Shown piece after piece: positions 17,557 to 27,233 of a stretch of 64,000 nt of DNA. A program made the position numbers and the translations under genes. The stretch comes from Gammaproteobacteria bacterium. Its GTDB lineage: Bacteria; Pseudomonadota; Gammaproteobacteria; Acidithiobacillales; Acidithiobacillaceae. The notes under the pieces are model-generated. The model was given only the letters and a program-made list of their open reading frames with translations. It did no database searches and was not told the DNA's origin. The stretch is taken from the NCBI GenBank assembly GCA_023381645.1, contig JAMCRJ010000025.1, positions 62,001-126,000 on the forward strand. The letters run 5' to 3'. Each line of letters opens with the position of its first letter. Position 1 is the first letter of the stretch.

Positions 17557-19821
17557 ATGAAACCATTTTTACGCCATTCAATATATTTGGCTGTAGCTAG
17601 CGCATTGGGCGGAACTACGGTTTCCGCCTGGGCAGATACCCCATTGCCGACCTTGGGTACAGTCACCGTGAAAGCGCGGCCCGAAGGCGCATTGCAGACT
17701 CCTGCATCGGGTGCTGAGCAAGGCGAAACCATCAGCGGTTCTGCCTTGAAAATACTGGGTGGGCCGGGTCAGACCAATCCCTATCAGGCCATCTCGCTGT
17801 TACCCTCGGTATTAGCGCAAAATCCCGACCCTTACGGTTTTGCCAATGTCCCCGGTGGCAATAAAGGTATCCGTATCCGGGGCGAGCGCAATCCGCACGG
17901 TGGCATCGGTACGGTGGAAGGCCTGCCTCTGTCGGCCATCAATCCCGGGCCAGGCGAACAGTTTCTTTTCGATATGGAGGATATCCGCAGCGTCACTTTG
18001 CTGCGTCCACCCTTTGCTCCCAATAATTTGTCGGTATTTACCACTCAGGGCTATCTGAACAGTGAAGTGCTTTGGCCACAGGCACAATTTGGCGGCGTTG
18101 TCAGCCAGAGTTTCGGTTCTTTCGATTTTCATCGCACTTTTATCCGTATGGATTCTGGTGCGTTGCCTACCGGAACCCGATTTTTTGTCTCTGGTTCATA
18201 TACCCATGCGGGTCAATGGCGTGGTCCAGGGGGCTCACCGGATTTTCGCTATAACGGTGAAATTGGCATCAGTCAGGACTTCAGCCCCACCCTTACCGCC
18301 AAGCTCTATGCCGCTTATGACAATATGAAAGAGAACAATTACCTTCCGCTCAGTTATGCTCAGGCCAGTGATCCTGGTAAATATTATAATCTGGGTTACA
18401 ACGCCAACCTGACGGGAAACGCCGCACAAGATGTCAATTATTACGGTTACAACCGGCAAAAATTCCAGGATTATGCCATTTTCGGTGAGCTGAACTGGCA
18501 CCCCAATGCGCAGAGTACCTTTGTGCTCAAACCTTTTTACAGCCAGGAAAATGGCTATTATCTCATGGGAAAGAACGCCATCGGAGGAGATCAGCCAGGT
18601 CTGCTGCATTGGGGTATCAATCACCATTCCTATGGTCTTGTTGCCCAGTATCACGGGAGTTTTTCCGGGACTCAGGTGACGATGGGTTACTGGTTCGAGA
18701 ATCTGAATCCACCTGGACCGCCTACTTCCTGGAAAATATACCGTATCGATCCCGCCGGAGGGCTGACCTTTGGCGGTTGGGCGCTGCTGGCGCGAGCGAC
18801 TGCAAATCATGTCTTTAACAGCCCTTATTTCACGGTATCCCACGATTTCGGGGCATTGCGGGTGACCGGCGGCGCGCGCTATCTTATGGAGCAGACTCCC
18901 TCTTTCACTGTATATAACACCCAGGGGATCGGCGATGTATCCTACGACGCCGCACTCGCCCAGGCCACTTCTGTCAACCCGATACGCAGCGCCTCCGGGC
19001 ACACTTTTTACCAGTGGTTGCCATACTTCGGAATGGTTTATGACGCCACCCCGCATATGCAGGCTACCTTCGCCTACGGCCGGGATAATGGCGCGCCGGC
19101 TTTCAATAACTGGCCGCAACTGCAGATGAATTGGCCCGCCTTTCAAAAAGCCGGCATGACCGTGCAGTCCGGCTGGGACACAGTGAAGCCGGAAACCTCC
19201 AACGCCTTCAATCTCGGTCTGAATATCCATTATGACCGCTGGTACCTGCGCCCCGCGCTTTTTTTTGCCACCTATCGCAACAAATATGTGACCTTTTACG
19301 ATCCGCGGGTGGGTATCTCCTATGACCAGAACGCCGGCACGGGGCATGCCTGGGGTGCAGAACTCTCTGCCGGTGTAAATCCATTGCCTGATCTGACAGT
19401 TTTCAGCAATCTCGCCTACGATCGAGCGAATTTTACCCAAAATATCCGTACGCTTGGTGGCACCATATTGCCGGTGAAGGGGCTGCAATTCCCCGATACA
19501 CCGCTCTTCGTGGGCAGCTTGGGCGCGTCTTATCGTTATCATAGGTTCTCTGTCTCACCGAACGTCCAGTACCTTACCAGCCGTTATGTGGATTCCATGC
19601 ATACCGAGGTGGTACCAGGTTATTTCCTGGCAAATCTCAATTTCGGGTACAAACAGCATCTGGCCGGCATTGGTACATTGAACGCCAACCTGGTCATCAT
19701 GAATCTTTTCAACCGCCATTACATCGGGTTGATAGATACCAGCTATCTGCAATCGTCTGGTGCAAGTTTTTTTCCGGGCGCGCCGATTACGGTGGCGGGT
19801 ACGGTTTCGCTACAGTTTTAG
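17557..19821 (+). CDS. TonB-dependent outer-membrane receptor 1
   Basis: The 754-residue protein has a signal peptide (hydrophobic segment near residues 8-23, ending SAWA), then a TonB-box/plug domain. The plug includes TLGTVTVKARPEG at ~30, PYQAISLLPSVLAQNP and GNKGIRIRGERNPHG. A long beta-barrel follows, ending in phenylalanine (VAGTVSLQF) as outer-membrane insertion requires. Such receptors import scarce metal chelates with energy from TonB-ExbBD, whose genes follow directly. The substrate is not shown by the sequence; nif-type control and neighbours suggest molybdenum or iron. Confidence 0.9.
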   Translation: MKPFLRHSIYLAVASALGGTTVSAWADTPLPTLGTVTVKARPEGALQTPASGAEQGETISGSALKILGGPGQTNPYQAISLLPSVLAQNPDPYGFANVPGGNKGIRIRGERNPHGGIGTVEGLPLSAINPGPGEQFLFDMEDIRSVTLLRPPFAPNNLSVFTTQGYLNSEVLWPQAQFGGVVSQSFGSFDFHRTFIRMDSGALPTGTRFFVSGSYTHAGQWRGPGGSPDFRYNGEIGISQDFSPTLTAKLYAAYDNMKENNYLPLSYAQASDPGKYYNLGYNANLTGNAAQDVNYYGYNRQKFQDYAIFGELNWHPNAQSTFVLKPFYSQENGYYLMGKNAIGGDQPGLLHWGINHHSYGLVAQYHGSFSGTQVTMGYWFENLNPPGPPTSWKIYRIDPAGGLTFGGWALLARATANHVFNSPYFTVSHDFGALRVTGGARYLMEQTPSFTVYNTQGIGDVSYDAALAQATSVNPIRSASGHTFYQWLPYFGMVYDATPHMQATFAYGRDNGAPAFNNWPQLQMNWPAFQKAGMTVQSGWDTVKPETSNAFNLGLNIHYDRWYLRPALFFATYRNKYVTFYDPRVGISYDQNAGTGHAWGAELSAGVNPLPDLTVFSNLAYDRANFTQNIRTLGGTILPVKGLQFPDTPLFVGSLGASYRYHRFSVSPNVQYLTSRYVDSMHTEVVPGYFLANLNFGYKQHLAGIGTLNANLVIMNLFNRHYIGLIDTSYLQSSGASFFPGAPITVAGTVSLQF

Positions 19822-19831
19822 GGGGCAGACC

Positions 19832-20485
19832 ATGCAAACCTGGTGGCATCTGGCGGCGGTATCCGGGGGTGTCCTGTACTTGATGCCCTTGCTGTTACTC
19901 GTGGTGCTCTTCGTGGCGCTGGAGCGGAGTTGGGCCTTGGCTCGGCTTCTACGCCAGGGATCGGCGCTTCTGAGAGATATGCAGGGAGCGAAAGGAAGGG
20001 ATGGTCTGGGGGAAACACTGACAATGGCGCTGCCGAGTCCGCATCGTGCCGTGCTCACGGCGGTGCTGGGTTCCCATGATCTGGACAGTGGCGACGCCTA
20101 CGCCGAGGAGGCCATGCTCGCTCAGGCGACTTTGCTGGACCGTGGTTTGTGGATGCTGGATACCGCCGTCACCCTGGCGCCCTTGCTGGGACTCCTGGGG
20201 ACCATCATTGGCATGTTTAAGGCCTTTCAGATACTGGGCGATCAAAGCACCGCTCCGATCGCTATCACCGGCCATGTGGCCGAGGCACTGGTGGCGACGG
20301 CCGCTGGTTTGACGATAGCCATTATTGGCCTGATTTTTTTCAACGCCCTGAACCAGCGGGTACGCCTCGTGCTCCATCAGATGGAGGCGGTCAAGGTGAC
20401 CGCCCTCAATCGCCTCTACCGCCAGCCCGCCAGACCCCACGGGGAAATCCCCGTCAGTCTGCTGGTGCGGCGTGGGGAGAGCTGA
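19832..20485 (+). CDS. exbB: ExbB/TolQ-type proton channel subunit
   Basis: The 217-residue MotA/TolQ/ExbB protein has three membrane segments: ~10-30, ~105-130 with LLGLLGTIIGMFKAFQILG, and ~140-165 with VAEALVATAAGLTIAI. With ExbD it uses the proton gradient to energise TonB. ATG 19832 is chosen; the longer in-frame start inside the receptor gene has no ribosome site. It starts 10 bases after the receptor's stop. Confidence 0.92.
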   Translation: MQTWWHLAAVSGGVLYLMPLLLLVVLFVALERSWALARLLRQGSALLRDMQGAKGRDGLGETLTMALPSPHRAVLTAVLGSHDLDSGDAYAEEAMLAQATLLDRGLWMLDTAVTLAPLLGLLGTIIGMFKAFQILGDQSTAPIAITGHVAEALVATAAGLTIAIIGLIFFNALNQRVRLVLHQMEAVKVTALNRLYRQPARPHGEIPVSLLVRRGES

Positions 20486-20486
20486 A

Positions 20487-20882
20487 ATGCGTTACTTTGA
20501 GGCCCGCAAGGGGCGCATCGAGATCATCCCCATGATCGACATCATGCTTTTTCTGCTGGTGTTCTTCATCATGATTACCTTGCGCATGATCCCCGCGTCT
20601 GGGATCAGCACTCGGTTGCCGACCAGCAGCAGTGCGCAGATTCTGCCAAAAACCCCCCTGGTCGTAGAATTGCAAAGCGACGGCAGTCTGCATTTTCGGG
20701 ATAAGACCGTCAGTCTGCGCCAACTGGAGCAACAACTGGCCCAGAACGATCCGGCCCATACCCAAGTCATTCTGGCGGGGGCCAAAACGGTGACCTTGCA
20801 GCAGCTTGTGGCGGTGATGGATGCCTGCCGCCACGCCGGCATCCGCCAGATGGGCATCGCTACCCGTGCTGGGCAGCCGTGA
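20487..20882 (+). CDS. exbD: ExbD/TolR-type proton channel subunit
   Basis: The 131-residue protein has one N-terminal membrane helix containing the proton-carrying aspartate (EIIPMIDIMLFLLVFFIM, residues ~12-29) and a periplasmic domain ending in an ExbD-like fold. ATG 20487 has GGGGAG upstream; a GTG at 20472 overlaps exbB and is less likely. Confidence 0.92.
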   Translation: MRYFEARKGRIEIIPMIDIMLFLLVFFIMITLRMIPASGISTRLPTSSSAQILPKTPLVVELQSDGSLHFRDKTVSLRQLEQQLAQNDPAHTQVILAGAKTVTLQQLVAVMDACRHAGIRQMGIATRAGQP

Positions 20883-21613
20883 GCACTCTGGCGCTCCCCT
20901 CCAGCCCGCAGCCACCCAGGTCCGTGGTTTTTCTGCTGGCCCTGATCCTGGAATCGGGCATTCTAGCGGTTCTGGCCGTCTGGATGCGGGCATCTCCTCT
21001 ACCCACGCAGGTGCTCACCCCACCCATGGCGGTCCAACTGGTTTCCTGGCCGCAGCCCAGCACTGCCCCACAGCCCGGGCTCAAGCCGCCGGCACCCCGG
21101 ACAAGCACAGCGATACCACGAAAATCCGTTCTCGTACCGCCCAAAGCGGCGCCCAGGCCACCGCGGCAAGTCAAATTGCCTATCCGCACCCTGCTCTCGG
21201 CGCCGGGTGGGCTGGCTGCGCCCACAGCCTCATCCACCATGTCCCGGACGCCCGCTCCGGCGACACCGGTCGCTGCCGCAGCAGCCGTGCCCGTTTTACC
21301 TCCATCCCCTCCTACCCCAGCGGCGGAAACCCGCCCCAGTATTCCTGCCTATGCCCACAACCCCGCACCGGACTATCCCCAGTCGGCGCGCTGGGAGGGA
21401 GAGGAGGGTACCGTAGTGCTGCGGGTACTGATAAATGCAGCCGGTCTGCCGGAAAAAACAACGATTGCCCGCAGTTCCGGCTACATCAGCCTGGATCGGG
21501 CGGCAGAAAAGGCCGTGCAGCACTGGCGTTTCATCCCCGGTACCCGCGACGGCAAACCGGTGGCCATGCAGGTGGAAGTGCCGATTCGTTTTCGTTTTGG
21601 TGATAGCAATTAA
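20879..21613 (+). CDS. tonB: TonB energy-transducing protein
   Basis: The 244-residue protein has an N-terminal membrane anchor (residues ~17-36), a proline/alanine-rich periplasm-spanning linker (~60-150) and a C-terminal TonB domain (YPQSARWEGEEGTVVLRVLI, AVQHWRFIPGTRDG). GTG 20879 overlaps the exbD stop. A dedicated exbBD-tonB set inside a transport operon implies the receptors here do not rely on a housekeeping TonB. Confidence 0.92.
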   Translation: MSTLALPSSPQPPRSVVFLLALILESGILAVLAVWMRASPLPTQVLTPPMAVQLVSWPQPSTAPQPGLKPPAPRTSTAIPRKSVLVPPKAAPRPPRQVKLPIRTLLSAPGGLAAPTASSTMSRTPAPATPVAAAAAVPVLPPSPPTPAAETRPSIPAYAHNPAPDYPQSARWEGEEGTVVLRVLINAAGLPEKTTIARSSGYISLDRAAEKAVQHWRFIPGTRDGKPVAMQVEVPIRFRFGDSN

Positions 21614-21625
21614 AAGGATAAAGAT

Positions 21626-22234
21626 ATGGCGATCAGAGAGCGTTTGTCCATTGATGTAAATCAGGAAATAGAGATATTGAGCCGCTACCTTGGGACATCT
21701 GGACATCACCCGGACGTCGGAGAGTTCAGCGAAATAATGGCCCCGGCAAAAGCCTATTGGACTTATCCCGATGTAATCTCTCCCGCGCCTCACGTTTTTC
21801 GGCTCGCCGGAGAGCAGAAAATTCGTGATCTGGTTATCCATCATCATAAATTGCTTTTTGAAAGCCCGTTAAAAGATATTTTTGGTGAAAGTGAAAAGCG
21901 CTTTGATATCATTGCAAACCGGACTGCGGATTTTCACGTCGAAGCTTGTGGCGGCCCTGCTTACTATAGTTCGGTACGAGGTTCAGCCAGTATTGGAATC
22001 CGACATTTACCGTTTACCATCACCGAAGCGGATCGAGAACTCTGGCTGGATCTCTACGCAAAAAGCCTATGGGACACCCAGTTCCCGCTAGATGCAGGGG
22101 AAATATATTGGAGATGGATAGAATCCGTTTCGTTGCGGGTGATCAACCGGCGCGGCCGTGCCTTACCACCTGAAAGGGTATCGTTTAATCAGGCAATGAA
22201 TAAAGCACGCGGACTCGCAGGGCACGCACCATGA
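21626..22234 (+). CDS. Truncated hemoglobin (group II-like), copy 2
   Basis: The 202-residue paralogue of the 16930 gene has the same layout: a ~65-residue extension, then a globin core. The core carries KIRDLVIHHHKLL, CGGPAYYSSVRG, the RHLPF histidine and DRELWLDLY, and ends SLRVINRRG. Retention of the heme-ligand histidine and the group II tryptophan suggests both copies bind heme. It lies 12 bases after tonB and overlaps the binding-protein gene by ATGA, so it is firmly inside the operon. Confidence 0.82.
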   Translation: MAIRERLSIDVNQEIEILSRYLGTSGHHPDVGEFSEIMAPAKAYWTYPDVISPAPHVFRLAGEQKIRDLVIHHHKLLFESPLKDIFGESEKRFDIIANRTADFHVEACGGPAYYSSVRGSASIGIRHLPFTITEADRELWLDLYAKSLWDTQFPLDAGEIYWRWIESVSLRVINRRGRALPPERVSFNQAMNKARGLAGHAP

Positions 22235-23277
22235 ATATTTTGCCTATGCGCCCGCGTTTTCTGGCCATGGCGATACTAGCGGGAATCATGAGTATTACTT
22301 TGGTTCGGGTTGCAGTCGCACAAGTGGTGATGGACATGTCCGGGCAGCCCGTAAACATTCCCCAGCCATTATACAAGGTTTTTGGCAGCGCACCCCCCGT
22401 CAATGCCCTTATTTACACCCTGGATCCCCCTCTTCTCGCCGGATGGAATCTACCTTTGTCTCCATCGCAACGCAGATATCTGGATCCGGCGGCGCGCCAT
22501 CTGCCCGTCCTGGGAGGTTGGTTCGGACAGGGTTACAATGCCGATATCGGCACGATATTGCAGGAACATCCTGATCTCGTTGTATTCTGGTATCCCTATA
22601 TGGGTCCCCAGGCGAACGTCGTGAGCAAGTTGCGTGCCCTGGGACTTCCCGTATTAAATGTAAAACTCCATGATCTGACCGATTATATCCAGGCGTATCG
22701 GCTGCTTGGTGAAGCTTTTCACAAGCAGAAGCGTGCCGAACGTCTGATCCACTATCTTTCTGAAAAGAACGACACGCTGCAGAGGCTCCACACGCAGATT
22801 CCAGACCAGAATCGGGTGACCGTGTATTACGCAGGCAGCCCGAATGGATTGCGCAGTGGCTGCGATGAGGCCATGCCGACCGCTACCATACAATGGGCAG
22901 ACGGTGAAAATGTTTTTCACTGCACTATCAATCACTTTCAGGGCTATCAGCAGGTAAGCATGGGACAGGTATTGCGCTGGAACCCTCAGGTGATTATCAG
23001 TGATAACCCGACATTTTTGACCCAAGTGTATACCAATCCCGCATGGGCACCTTTGCAGGCGGTGCGGGACCATCGCGTTTACTATATCCCTCAGCAACCT
23101 TTCAGTTGGTTCAACCGCCTGTATTCCTTTATGCAGATACTGGGTGCGCAATGGCTTGCCCATAAGCTCTATCCCCAACAATTTGCCTTCAGCGACAAAG
23201 ATATCCAGCATTTTTACCAGCAGTTTCTCGGGGTGAAAATCAGCGATGCCCAGCTTCGGGAGGTCATGCAGCCATGA
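22231..23277 (+). CDS. Periplasmic binding protein of BtuF/FhuD/MolA type, copy 1
   Basis: The 348-residue protein has a signal peptide (hydrophobic residues ~12-30, ending VAVA) and a class III periplasmic-binding fold. It shows LPVLGGWFGQGYNADIGTIL, HPDLVVFWYPYMG, DYIQAYRLLGEAF and a C-terminal QPFSWFNRLYSFMQILG. It delivers substrate to the permease encoded next. Haemophilus MolA shows that this fold can bind molybdate or tungstate. It shares a KVFGSAPPVNALIYTLDPP-type N-terminus with the second copy at 27505. Confidence 0.85.
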   Translation: MNILPMRPRFLAMAILAGIMSITLVRVAVAQVVMDMSGQPVNIPQPLYKVFGSAPPVNALIYTLDPPLLAGWNLPLSPSQRRYLDPAARHLPVLGGWFGQGYNADIGTILQEHPDLVVFWYPYMGPQANVVSKLRALGLPVLNVKLHDLTDYIQAYRLLGEAFHKQKRAERLIHYLSEKNDTLQRLHTQIPDQNRVTVYYAGSPNGLRSGCDEAMPTATIQWADGENVFHCTINHFQGYQQVSMGQVLRWNPQVIISDNPTFLTQVYTNPAWAPLQAVRDHRVYYIPQQPFSWFNRLYSFMQILGAQWLAHKLYPQQFAFSDKDIQHFYQQFLGVKISDAQLREVMQP

Positions 23278-24257
23278 TCCGCATCTGGCGACTTCCCGTC
23301 CTCTTTGTTGCACTGTTCGTCGTTTCGTGCAGTTCTTTGCTGATAGGCCGCTACCCGCTTCCCATATCGTCACTCTGGGCGGCCGTTTCAGGTGCCAATC
23401 CGCTGTTACACGCACTACTGATCAATGTGCGTCTTCCGGAAATCCTGGCCGCGGTAACGGTCGGCGCCGCCTTGTCCGTGTCCGGCAGCGCCTTTCAGGC
23501 GTTATTTATGAATCCTCTGGTTTCCCCTTCCATTTTGGGCGTGTTGTCAGGCGCGGCTTTTGGCGCGGCACTGGGGATCGTGCTGGGCTTACCCTGGGGC
23601 TTGGCTCAAGTCATTTCATTTGGATTTGGCATGCTCGCCGTACTCATTGCGATCTTCATCTCCCGGCTCTATCCGGTTAATCCTGTGCTGATGCTGGTGC
23701 TCGGGGGCATCATTAGCGGAGCCCTGTTCACCGCACTGTTGACCATGGTGCAGTATCTGGCCAACCCCTACACCCAGCTTCCCACCATCGTTTATTGGCT
23801 GATGGGAAATCTCGCTGGGGTACGTTTGAGTGAGTTGCGTGTCATGGCGGCACCCGTTCTTCTGGCCATACTCGCCCTGAGCACCTTCGGAAAGACCATG
23901 AATGTGTTGAGCATGGGCGACGAAGAAGCGCGTGCCTTGGGGGTTTCGGTACACTGGGCCCGGATGTTGATCATTGTAATGGCCACCATCGCCAGCGCCC
24001 TGACTGTCTCTCTGGTGGGCATGATCGGCTGGGTGGGGTTGATCGTGCCACATATTGCCCGTTTCATGGTTGGACCGGACAACCGAGTCCTGATTCCCGC
24101 CAGTGCCTTGACTGGCGGACTGTTTTTGGTCATTGCCGACGATATCTCCCGCACCGCTTTTCCAGTAGAGATTCCCTTGGGGGTGGTAACCGATCTCGTG
24201 GGCATCATCGCCTTCATGCTGGTTTTGCACCGCTTGCGTAAAGGGTGGACGGCATGA
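23274..24257 (+). CDS. FecCD/BtuC-type ABC transporter permease, copy 1
   Basis: The 327-residue integral membrane protein has about nine to ten helices. Type II importer landmarks include VRLPEILAAVTVGAALSVSG, FQALFMNPLVSPSILGVLSG (in pieces), the ATPase-docking MGDEEARALGV and GMIGWVGLIVPHIARFMVG. It overlaps the binding-protein gene by ATGA. Confidence 0.93.
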   Translation: MIRIWRLPVLFVALFVVSCSSLLIGRYPLPISSLWAAVSGANPLLHALLINVRLPEILAAVTVGAALSVSGSAFQALFMNPLVSPSILGVLSGAAFGAALGIVLGLPWGLAQVISFGFGMLAVLIAIFISRLYPVNPVLMLVLGGIISGALFTALLTMVQYLANPYTQLPTIVYWLMGNLAGVRLSELRVMAAPVLLAILALSTFGKTMNVLSMGDEEARALGVSVHWARMLIIVMATIASALTVSLVGMIGWVGLIVPHIARFMVGPDNRVLIPASALTGGLFLVIADDISRTAFPVEIPLGVVTDLVGIIAFMLVLHRLRKGWTA

Positions 24258-25045
24258 GGCTTTCTGCTTCACATCTGGCTTACGCGTATGATCGGCGGAC
24301 GGTTCTGGAGGATGTTTCTCTCGAACTTCATGCCGGAGAATCCATCGCCCTGCTGGGTGCCAACGGTAGTGGTAAAAGTACCCTGATTCGTCTGTTGCTG
24401 GGGATTATTCAACCCTTGAGAGGGGAAATCCAGCTTGGCGATAAACCTCTTTCTGCCTTTTCGGCCAGAGAGCGCGCTCGTCGTCTGGCTTATGTTCCCC
24501 AGGATCATGGTGCCGCGTTCCCATTCCTGGTGCGGGATGTGGTGCTGATGGGCCGCATGCCGCACCAATCATGGCTGGGGGGAGCGCGAGCCAATGACCT
24601 GACCCAAGTGGAAAATGCTCTGGAACGTCTGGGTATCGCTGATCTCGCCTTCCGAGCCTATACCGAGTTGAGCGGCGGCCAGCGGCAACTGGTGCTGATC
24701 GCCCGTGCGCTCGCGCAGGAAGCACCCATCCTGATTCTGGACGAACCCGTGACCGGCCTGGACTACGGCAATCAACACCGCCTCCTGGCGCACATTCAGG
24801 ACCTGGCTCGCAGTGGCTTTGCCATTTTGCAGAGCAGCCATTATCCGGAACACGCTCTGGCCGCCGCCACTCGAGTTATTCTCCTCAAGGATGGCCGAGT
24901 GCTGGCCGACGGTCCTGCAGAAAACGTGCTTTGTCCAGAACACATGCAAGCACTATACGGTGTAGACATTGAATTTGTGGACATCGGTGACGGTCGGCGG
25001 GTCATTGTTCCCTATGCCAACAAAGCCCTTCCTTTTGTGGTATGA
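24254..25045 (+). CDS. ABC transporter ATPase of FecE/BtuD type
   Basis: The 263-residue ATPase has Walker A GANGSGKST (~residues 36-44), signature ELSGGQRQLVLIARALAQE, and Walker B ILILDEPVTGLD. ATG 24254 overlaps the permease stop by ATGA. It is the only ATPase in the operon, although there are two binding proteins and two permeases, so it may serve both. Confidence 0.93.
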   Translation: MRLSASHLAYAYDRRTVLEDVSLELHAGESIALLGANGSGKSTLIRLLLGIIQPLRGEIQLGDKPLSAFSARERARRLAYVPQDHGAAFPFLVRDVVLMGRMPHQSWLGGARANDLTQVENALERLGIADLAFRAYTELSGGQRQLVLIARALAQEAPILILDEPVTGLDYGNQHRLLAHIQDLARSGFAILQSSHYPEHALAAATRVILLKDGRVLADGPAENVLCPEHMQALYGVDIEFVDIGDGRRVIVPYANKALPFVV

Positions 25046-25067
25046 CTTGGTCTATTCGGAGAAAAGC

Positions 25068-27206
25068 ATGATGATGCATTTCAAACAGCCCCTCGTATCC
25101 CGCCGCCCACTCAAGGTAGCATTAGCATTGGCAGTCACAACGGTCGCCGCGCAACAAATGGCACCTGCCGATACACCTGTACTTCCCATGGTACAAAGCA
25201 TGGCCACCCAGATGGGGAGCACGTCAGGAAACTCTGCGACTGCACCTTATTCATCCCCGTTGGGTTCGACGCAAACAGAAGAAACGATTACTGGCCAGGC
25301 CATCTCGGCCATGAATCCCACTGGAGACTTCGCCCAGAGTCTGGCAAACCTTCCGAATATGAATATCGTTCCCACTGGCAATAACGGTATCAACGGATCC
25401 AACATTTACATGCGGGGTATGGATCAGTCCCTGATCAACTTCACCATGGATGGGATCCCGATCAACTCGCCCATCGGCTACAATTTTTATTCCAACGAAA
25501 ACCTGCCGCCACAATATATTTCCTCCATTCATGTCAAACCAGGACCAGGCTCCGCTGCCACTGTTGGTAACGCCAATTTCGCTGGCACGGTCGCCATACA
25601 TTCGGCGACTCCATCCAACCATTTCTCGGCAACGCCGTTTTATGGGTACGGATCATTCGGTACGCAGTCTTATGGTGGCGTCATCAATAGCGGAGAAATA
25701 TTGGGCGGCATCATTCCCACGAAGATTCTTTTGGGTGTCACCAACACCCGAAGCCATGGCTATTTTTACAATACTCAAAGCCACAAATATACATTTATGT
25801 TCAAATCAATAAGTCATATCGGGCCGGGACAGCTTACCCTGTTTTTCTTCCAGAATAACCAGACATGGAATTTTTATAATGGCGCTACCCAACAGGAAAC
25901 TGCGGAATATGGACGTCGCTACAGCGGTAATTCAGCCGATCCCGGTTCGCCCAATTATTATGGAGTTAATTTCAAGAAATTCCTGAACTGGCAATCCTAT
26001 GTGAAGTATGCATTTCACATAGACAAATTGGAGCTGTCTGATCAGTATTATTATTTCTCCGGCAAGGGTGGGGGTACCTTCACGCAAAACAATCGGGCAG
26101 CACCCGGCGGATTCTATCTGGCCACCAAACTATTTCCGGTGCATGAATTCGGAAATATCTTCAAAGCACGGTACCCTTTTAGCTCCGGCAGCCTGGAAGC
26201 AGGGGTCTGGGCAGACTCCGATAACGAGACCGCATTTCAGTACCAGTCGAATCTATATAACCGATTTACCGGTGCCTTGGTGTCGGCACCCGTCGATCAG
26301 CCGGTCGTGACGGAAAGCGTTCAGCCCTATGTGCAGGGAGAATGGTCACCTTTTACTGGCTTACGACTGACCACGGGAGTGAAATTGTTGAATTTACACC
26401 GGACCTGGCGCGATTATGTCAGCAGAACTGAACGGGCGGTAAACTTCAACCAATGGTTACCTTCTTTTGGCGTAAATTTTGCCCTCCAAGCCAATTGGCA
26501 TCTCTATTTCAATTATACCCGCTCCGCCGAAGCGCCCAGCTCCAGCCAGCTTACCGCTGGTTATTTCAACAGTAGCCTCCAGCCGGAAATTGCAAACAGC
26601 TATGAAATGGGGACTTATTGGCATCAGGGAGCATGGGGCGGACGCTTCACGACATTTCGCACCAATTTCGAGAATTACATCCTGTCAACCCCAGTGGTTA
26701 TTGGGAATCAGGTGTTCAGCACCCAGAGCAATGCCGGTGCGGCCATCTATCAGGGGCTAGAACTCGGCAACACCTACCAGATCACTCCCTGGCTTTCTGC
26801 ATTTGCCAATTTTGGCATCCTGGATGCCCGTATGACTTCTAAAAATCAGCCAGCCCTGCAAGCCCCTCATCATACCGAGGCTATTGGTCTAAACGTAAAC
26901 ACCGGCCATTGGCAGGGCATGGCGGCCGTACAGCAAATCGGCTCTCGATATTACGCCACGGGTGCAACCGGCAATTTAAAATTGGATGGTTATGTCGCCG
27001 GAAGCCTTAGTGTTGCTTACGATACGGGGGCGATTTCCTTATGGAAAGGCTATAGCTTGCCGAATTTGCAGATTTCAGTGCATGTCAACAACCTGTTCAA
27101 CAATGATTATGCACTAAGTGCTTCACCCAGTACCCGTTCAGCAGGGGCAGCCTATCAGTTGGCGCAACCCATCAATGCATTCGCTCAAATAAGTACAACA
27201 TTCTGA
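25068..27206 (+). CDS. TonB-dependent outer-membrane receptor 2
   Basis: The 712-residue receptor has a signal peptide (KVALALAVTTVAAQQ region), a TonB-box-like EETITGQAIS and a plug domain (NGINGSNIYMRGMDQSLINF, MDGIPINSPIGYNF). A beta-barrel ends in phenylalanine (NAFAQISTTF). A GETISG/EETITG motif is shared with receptor 1 although the barrels differ. Base composition looks visibly lower in G+C than the surrounding genes, hinting at separate acquisition. ATG 25068 is chosen for the GGAG just before it. Confidence 0.9.
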   Translation: MMMHFKQPLVSRRPLKVALALAVTTVAAQQMAPADTPVLPMVQSMATQMGSTSGNSATAPYSSPLGSTQTEETITGQAISAMNPTGDFAQSLANLPNMNIVPTGNNGINGSNIYMRGMDQSLINFTMDGIPINSPIGYNFYSNENLPPQYISSIHVKPGPGSAATVGNANFAGTVAIHSATPSNHFSATPFYGYGSFGTQSYGGVINSGEILGGIIPTKILLGVTNTRSHGYFYNTQSHKYTFMFKSISHIGPGQLTLFFFQNNQTWNFYNGATQQETAEYGRRYSGNSADPGSPNYYGVNFKKFLNWQSYVKYAFHIDKLELSDQYYYFSGKGGGTFTQNNRAAPGGFYLATKLFPVHEFGNIFKARYPFSSGSLEAGVWADSDNETAFQYQSNLYNRFTGALVSAPVDQPVVTESVQPYVQGEWSPFTGLRLTTGVKLLNLHRTWRDYVSRTERAVNFNQWLPSFGVNFALQANWHLYFNYTRSAEAPSSSQLTAGYFNSSLQPEIANSYEMGTYWHQGAWGGRFTTFRTNFENYILSTPVVIGNQVFSTQSNAGAAIYQGLELGNTYQITPWLSAFANFGILDARMTSKNQPALQAPHHTEAIGLNVNTGHWQGMAAVQQIGSRYYATGATGNLKLDGYVAGSLSVAYDTGAISLWKGYSLPNLQISVHVNNLFNNDYALSASPSTRSAGAAYQLAQPINAFAQISTTF

Positions 27207-27233
27207 ACGCTCTTCGCCAATAAGGAATTATCC

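Noticed and set aside
18235..19542. 435-codon leftward open frame inside receptor 1
   Set aside because: It is the antisense shadow of a clearly real TonB-dependent receptor and has no coherent domain.
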